Below are positions 63,806 to 64,000 of a DNA stretch of 64,000 nt, piece after piece. Below the pieces are notes generated by a model. It made no database searches, had not been told where the DNA came from, and saw only the letters and a list, made by a program, of their open reading frames with translations. The position numbers and the translations under genes are program-made. How positions within the stretch are numbered: position 1 is the stretch's first letter; each line of letters begins with the position of its first letter. Origin of the DNA: CAVSJJ01 sp963771015 (GTDB lineage: Bacteria; Actinomycetota; Actinomycetes; Actinomycetales; Dermatophilaceae); the NCBI GenBank assembly GCA_963771015.1, contig CAVYRN010000009.1, forward strand, positions 372,001 through 436,000, written 5' to 3'.

Positions 63806-64000
63806 GTGAGTGACACCCAGACGGCGGCTCCCCGGAGCGTGCCCTCGCCCGCGCAGATGCCTCAACAGGCCCGCGTCAAGGCGCCGATCGAGGTAACGGG
63901 TGCCCAGAGCCTCGTCCTCTCGCTCGAGGCGATGGAGGTCGACACCGTCTTCGGCATCCCCGGGGGGACGATCCTGCCGGCCTACGACCCGCTGCTGGAC
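63806..64000 (+). CDS. ilvB: Acetolactate synthase large subunit, N-terminal part
   Basis: The reading frame runs off the right edge. The visible 65 residues have a flexible N-terminus (MSDTQTAAPRSVPSPAQM), then IEVTGAQSLVLSLEAMEVDTVFGIPGGTILPAYDPL, the start of the ThDP-binding PYR domain of acetolactate synthase. It condenses two pyruvate, or pyruvate and 2-oxobutyrate, as first step of branched-chain amino acid synthesis. The identification is supported by the Val/Leu leader and attenuator. The GTG start is about 110 bases after the attenuator T-run. Confidence 0.93.
   Translation, partial: MSDTQTAAPRSVPSPAQMPQQARVKAPIEVTGAQSLVLSLEAMEVDTVFGIPGGTILPAYDPLLD

Overview
The window comes from the chromosome of a high-GC actinobacterium. 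By eye it is about 70% G+C, with NNC/NNG codons throughout, many GTG starts, and at least 17 genes whose -10 hexamer (TANNNT type) lies 6-8 bases before the start codon, as in leaderless mRNAs. Gene content fits: the four-gene GlgE pathway, crotonyl-CoA carboxylase/reductase, and an etfB-etfA-iscS-mnmA...ligA-gatCAB...ilvB order that is also known from Mycobacterium tuberculosis. A member of Micrococcales (for example Intrasporangiaceae) is my guess and is not proven. I see no transposase, integrase, phage gene, CRISPR array, rRNA or tRNA.

Layout. 1-7.8 kb: an alpha/beta-hydrolase end, an AI-2E-type permease, and an acyl-CoA block (ccr, methylmalonyl-CoA epimerase, thiolase, meaB) around a GT39-like membrane glycosyltransferase. 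7.8-13.5 kb: a MarR regulator, an uncharacterised membrane protein/lipoprotein pair, a YbbN-like thioredoxin-TPR protein, phosphoglucomutase and a TetR regulator. 13.6-23.6 kb: the most unusual part, ten genes for sulfur carriers and a Hdr/Qmo-like electron-transfer complex. 23.7-39.4 kb: glycogen and trehalose metabolism (glgE-treS-pep2-glgB operon, glgP, glgX, GH57 protein) with a YbjN protein and an enoyl-CoA hydratase. 39.6-57.1 kb: etfBA, cysteine desulfurase, mnmA, a MocR/PPOX pair, a short MetE-like protein, an EamA transporter, a tandem GNAT protein, an acyl-CoA ligase, ligA and gatCAB. 57.3-64 kb: ahpCF, a 2-hydroxyacid dehydrogenase, SixA, an ABC exporter, and the start of ilvB behind a transcription-attenuation leader.

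The sulfur cluster has two transcription units separated by a 15-bp hairpin. Unit 1 is tusA, flpD/mvhD-like, dsrE2, a giant HdrA with an inserted GltD/NfnB-type NAD(P)H module, a second HdrA, a tiny winged-helix protein, and an HdrC-cytochrome b-like membrane protein. Unit 2 is a sulfide:quinone-reductase-like flavoprotein, a DsrC/TusE-like carrier and a second DsrE2. Unit 2 begins with a perfect CsoR/CstR-type operator lying on the -10 element. Two HdrA flavoproteins, an MvhD-type subunit and a membrane HdrC, with no HdrB, is the composition of the quinone-interacting QmoABC complex of sulfate reducers. Here it is joined to sulfur carriers and an NAD(P)H module. I infer a membrane complex linking sulfane-sulfur oxidation, the menaquinone pool and NAD(P)H.

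The GlgE block is a complete route: TreS makes maltose from trehalose, Pep2 phosphorylates it, GlgE polymerises maltose-1-phosphate and GlgB branches the glucan. GlgP, GlgX and Pgm break it down or connect it to glucose phosphates. One DNA-level signal is not explained by genes: the word CGGCATAC occurs about 36 times on both strands, often by use of rare codons, and forms a perfect palindrome between gatC and gatA.
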